Part shown: in pieces, positions 62,993 through 64,000 of the stretch
Layout of the letters: the number at the start of each line of letters is the position of its first letter
How positions within the stretch are numbered: the first letter of the stretch is position 1
Assembly (NCBI GenBank): GCA_030847615.1
Contig: JAUMIR010000002.1
Span: 112,352,309-112,416,308 of the forward strand
Length of the DNA: 64,000 bases
From: Gambelia wislizenii
Lineage: Eukaryota; Chordata; Lepidosauria; Squamata; Crotaphytidae
Direction: 5' to 3'
The notes under the pieces: model-generated
Seen by the model: the letters and a program-made list of their open reading frames with translations, nothing else
Databases searched by the model: none
What the model was told of the DNA's origin: nothing
Translations under genes and position numbers: made by a program

Positions 62993-62999
62993 TTAGTCT

Positions 63000-63340
63000 A
63001 TGGAGTTCATATTGTCATTGATTCACTACTCAATAATTGATTGGATCTACTCTAGATGGGACTACTGCTGATAAGATCTAGTTCTATATCTCTTTCCCAT
63101 TGGCCTCCAGTAATGTGTAGCATGTGGTGACTGAGGACATGATTCATGTAGTTATTTCCCTATATCATGGTGTTCAGACATGTTATGAATCAGTCCTTTG
63201 TCAAAGCCCTTGTCAAACATTCACTTGCTTGTGTGTATGACTAAATAGATGATGGGGACATAGGCACACATGTAAGCCCCATCTCTCAACCTCTCCATGT
63301 TCCCAGCAGTGTCTTAGGCCACAGTACTACTCAAAGTGAT
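63000..63340. other. Unassigned sequence
   Basis: No feature supported. Confidence 0.3.
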
Positions 63341-63344
63341 GGTT

Positions 63345-63510
63345 CATGCACCAGTGCTGGTCCACAAGAGAGGCAGGAAATGACAAACATCCTCTGAATA
63401 AATTTCCCCTCCTGCCAATTTTTTTTTTAAAAATAACCTATGATGGGCGGAGCCATGATAAACTGGAGTCAACATGAAGGCACATAACAAAAACAACAAA
63501 AAGTCTCCAA
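63345..63510 (+). mobile_element. BovB-tailed SINE, 3' half
   Basis: GGTCCACAAGAGAGGCAGGAAATGACAAAC .. GAATAAATTTCCCCTCCTGCC .. CTATGATGGG..GCCATGATAAACTGGAGTCAAC..GAAGGCACATAACAAAAACAAC. It is the tail half of the same SINE type, more divergent. Confidence 0.65.
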
Positions 63511-63589
63511 TGAACTCACTCCTGAGTTGTTGTTGTTGTTTCATAGGTAACTGGATAATTTTGCAATTGTATTTTATAGTTTTAGGTTT

Positions 63590-63752
63590 ACTATTCCTTC
63601 CTTCCTTCCTTCCCTCTGTGTGTGCTTCTGTATACAGTTATTTTAGATTGTATGCCTTTGGCAGGACCCAATGTTTTGTTTTGTTAATTTAATGTAAAGC
63701 ACCATGTACATAGATGGTGCTATATAAATAAATAAATGATGATGATGATGAT
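63590..63752 (+). mobile_element. L2/L3-like 3' tail with simple-repeat end
   Basis: A CTTC tetranucleotide run (63596-63613), then GTAAAGCACCATGTACATAGATGGTGCTATATAAATAAATAAATG and GAT triplets. The GTAAAGC.CCATGTACA..ATGG.GCTATATAAATAA ending is typical of L2/L3-like retroposons and forms a hairpin (AGCACCATGTACATAGATGGTGCT). Confidence 0.7.
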
Positions 63753-63950
63753 GACAAGACACCAGCTGCTGGTCCCTAGAGAGTTTTCAAGAAAGAGAGA
63801 AACAGTTGTAGCCAATGGGCACATGGTGGGGGGAACTGCTTGTCTCTCACATTAGATACACTATCCTAGACCTTCACGTGTTGGTCTGAAGAGCTGTAAT
63901 CAAGTTTGGCTGCAGCTTACAGAAGTCTCCTGATTAGAAATCAGGACTCC

Positions 63951-64000
63951 TAGGCCTTGTCTACACTGGCCAGAATATGCTGGCTTCCTGCCAGAGTATT
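63951..64000. mobile_element. Start of a hAT-like MITE, cut by window end
   Basis: TAGGCCTTGTCTACACTGGC matches the terminus at 26512 (AGGGCTTGTCTACGTTGGC) and 4770. The rest is beyond the window. Confidence 0.55.

Overview
This 64 kb window looks like a stretch of vertebrate nuclear DNA, most likely from a squamate reptile (lizard). The evidence is the repeat content: chicken-repeat-1 (CR1) LINE 3' ends with the typical ATTCTATGATTCTATGA tail, tRNA-derived SINEs whose 3' ends read like BovB tails (Sauria/Squamata-SINE style), a Tf1/sushi-group Ty3/Gypsy retrotransposon, hAT and pogo/Tigger-like short elements, and a very large load of short DNA transposons. I see no intact host protein-coding gene, no rRNA or tRNA gene and no CRISPR array. 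The only host-derived coding sequence I recognise is a decayed retrocopy of the copper chaperone ATOX1 (30289-30477, minus). The window behaves like intergenic or intronic DNA. Species and repeat-library names are inference, because I could not search a database.

Layout. 1-5.4 kb: the 3' tip of a LINE, short DNA-transposon remnants and a 1.3 kb hAT-type element. 5.68-11.49 kb: a nearly complete Ty3/Gypsy chromovirus-type retrotransposon on the minus strand, with an ATCTA target-site duplication, a full 5' LTR, a 3' LTR shortened by deletion, and gag and pol with three in-frame stops. 12.4-20.9 kb: a LINE tail, a CR1 inserted in a short transposon, three types of non-autonomous DNA transposon and the first long fold-back element. 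22-30.5 kb: LINE tails, fold-back palindromes at 22.7 and 29.2 kb, a hAT-like element, another LINE tail and the ATOX1 retrocopy. 31.6-36.4 kb: SINEs, one split by a short transposon with a TTA duplication, and a 62-bp minisatellite. 38-45.4 kb: two CR1 copies head to head, one split by a palindrome, and a SINE split by another palindrome. 46-51.4 kb: three copies of one ~570 bp transposon family and a second copy of the 331-bp palindrome. 53-60.2 kb: a good LINE 3' end at 53.4 kb and the longest LINE copy at 57.4-60.2 kb, whose reverse-transcriptase region is interrupted by a CpG-rich 620-bp insertion. 61.4-64 kb: transposon ends, a SINE tail, an L2/L3-like tail and the start of a hAT-like element cut by the window edge.

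Main biological points. (1) The Gypsy element carries a Tf1/sushi-type self-priming site: bases just inside the 5' LTR are complementary for 13 nt to a segment of the LTR expected to be the 5' end of its RNA. (2) Its gag-pol junction has the heptamer GGGAAAC, a 6-nt spacer and a perfect 10-bp stem, the same type of -1 frameshift site known from sushi-ichi and from the domesticated mammalian gene PEG10. (3) Many short elements in the window share one terminal signature (GGA[C/G][T/A]TT.TCAGAC), several with TAA or TTA duplications as in PIF/Harbinger transposons. Several of them are near-perfect 310-350 bp palindromes.
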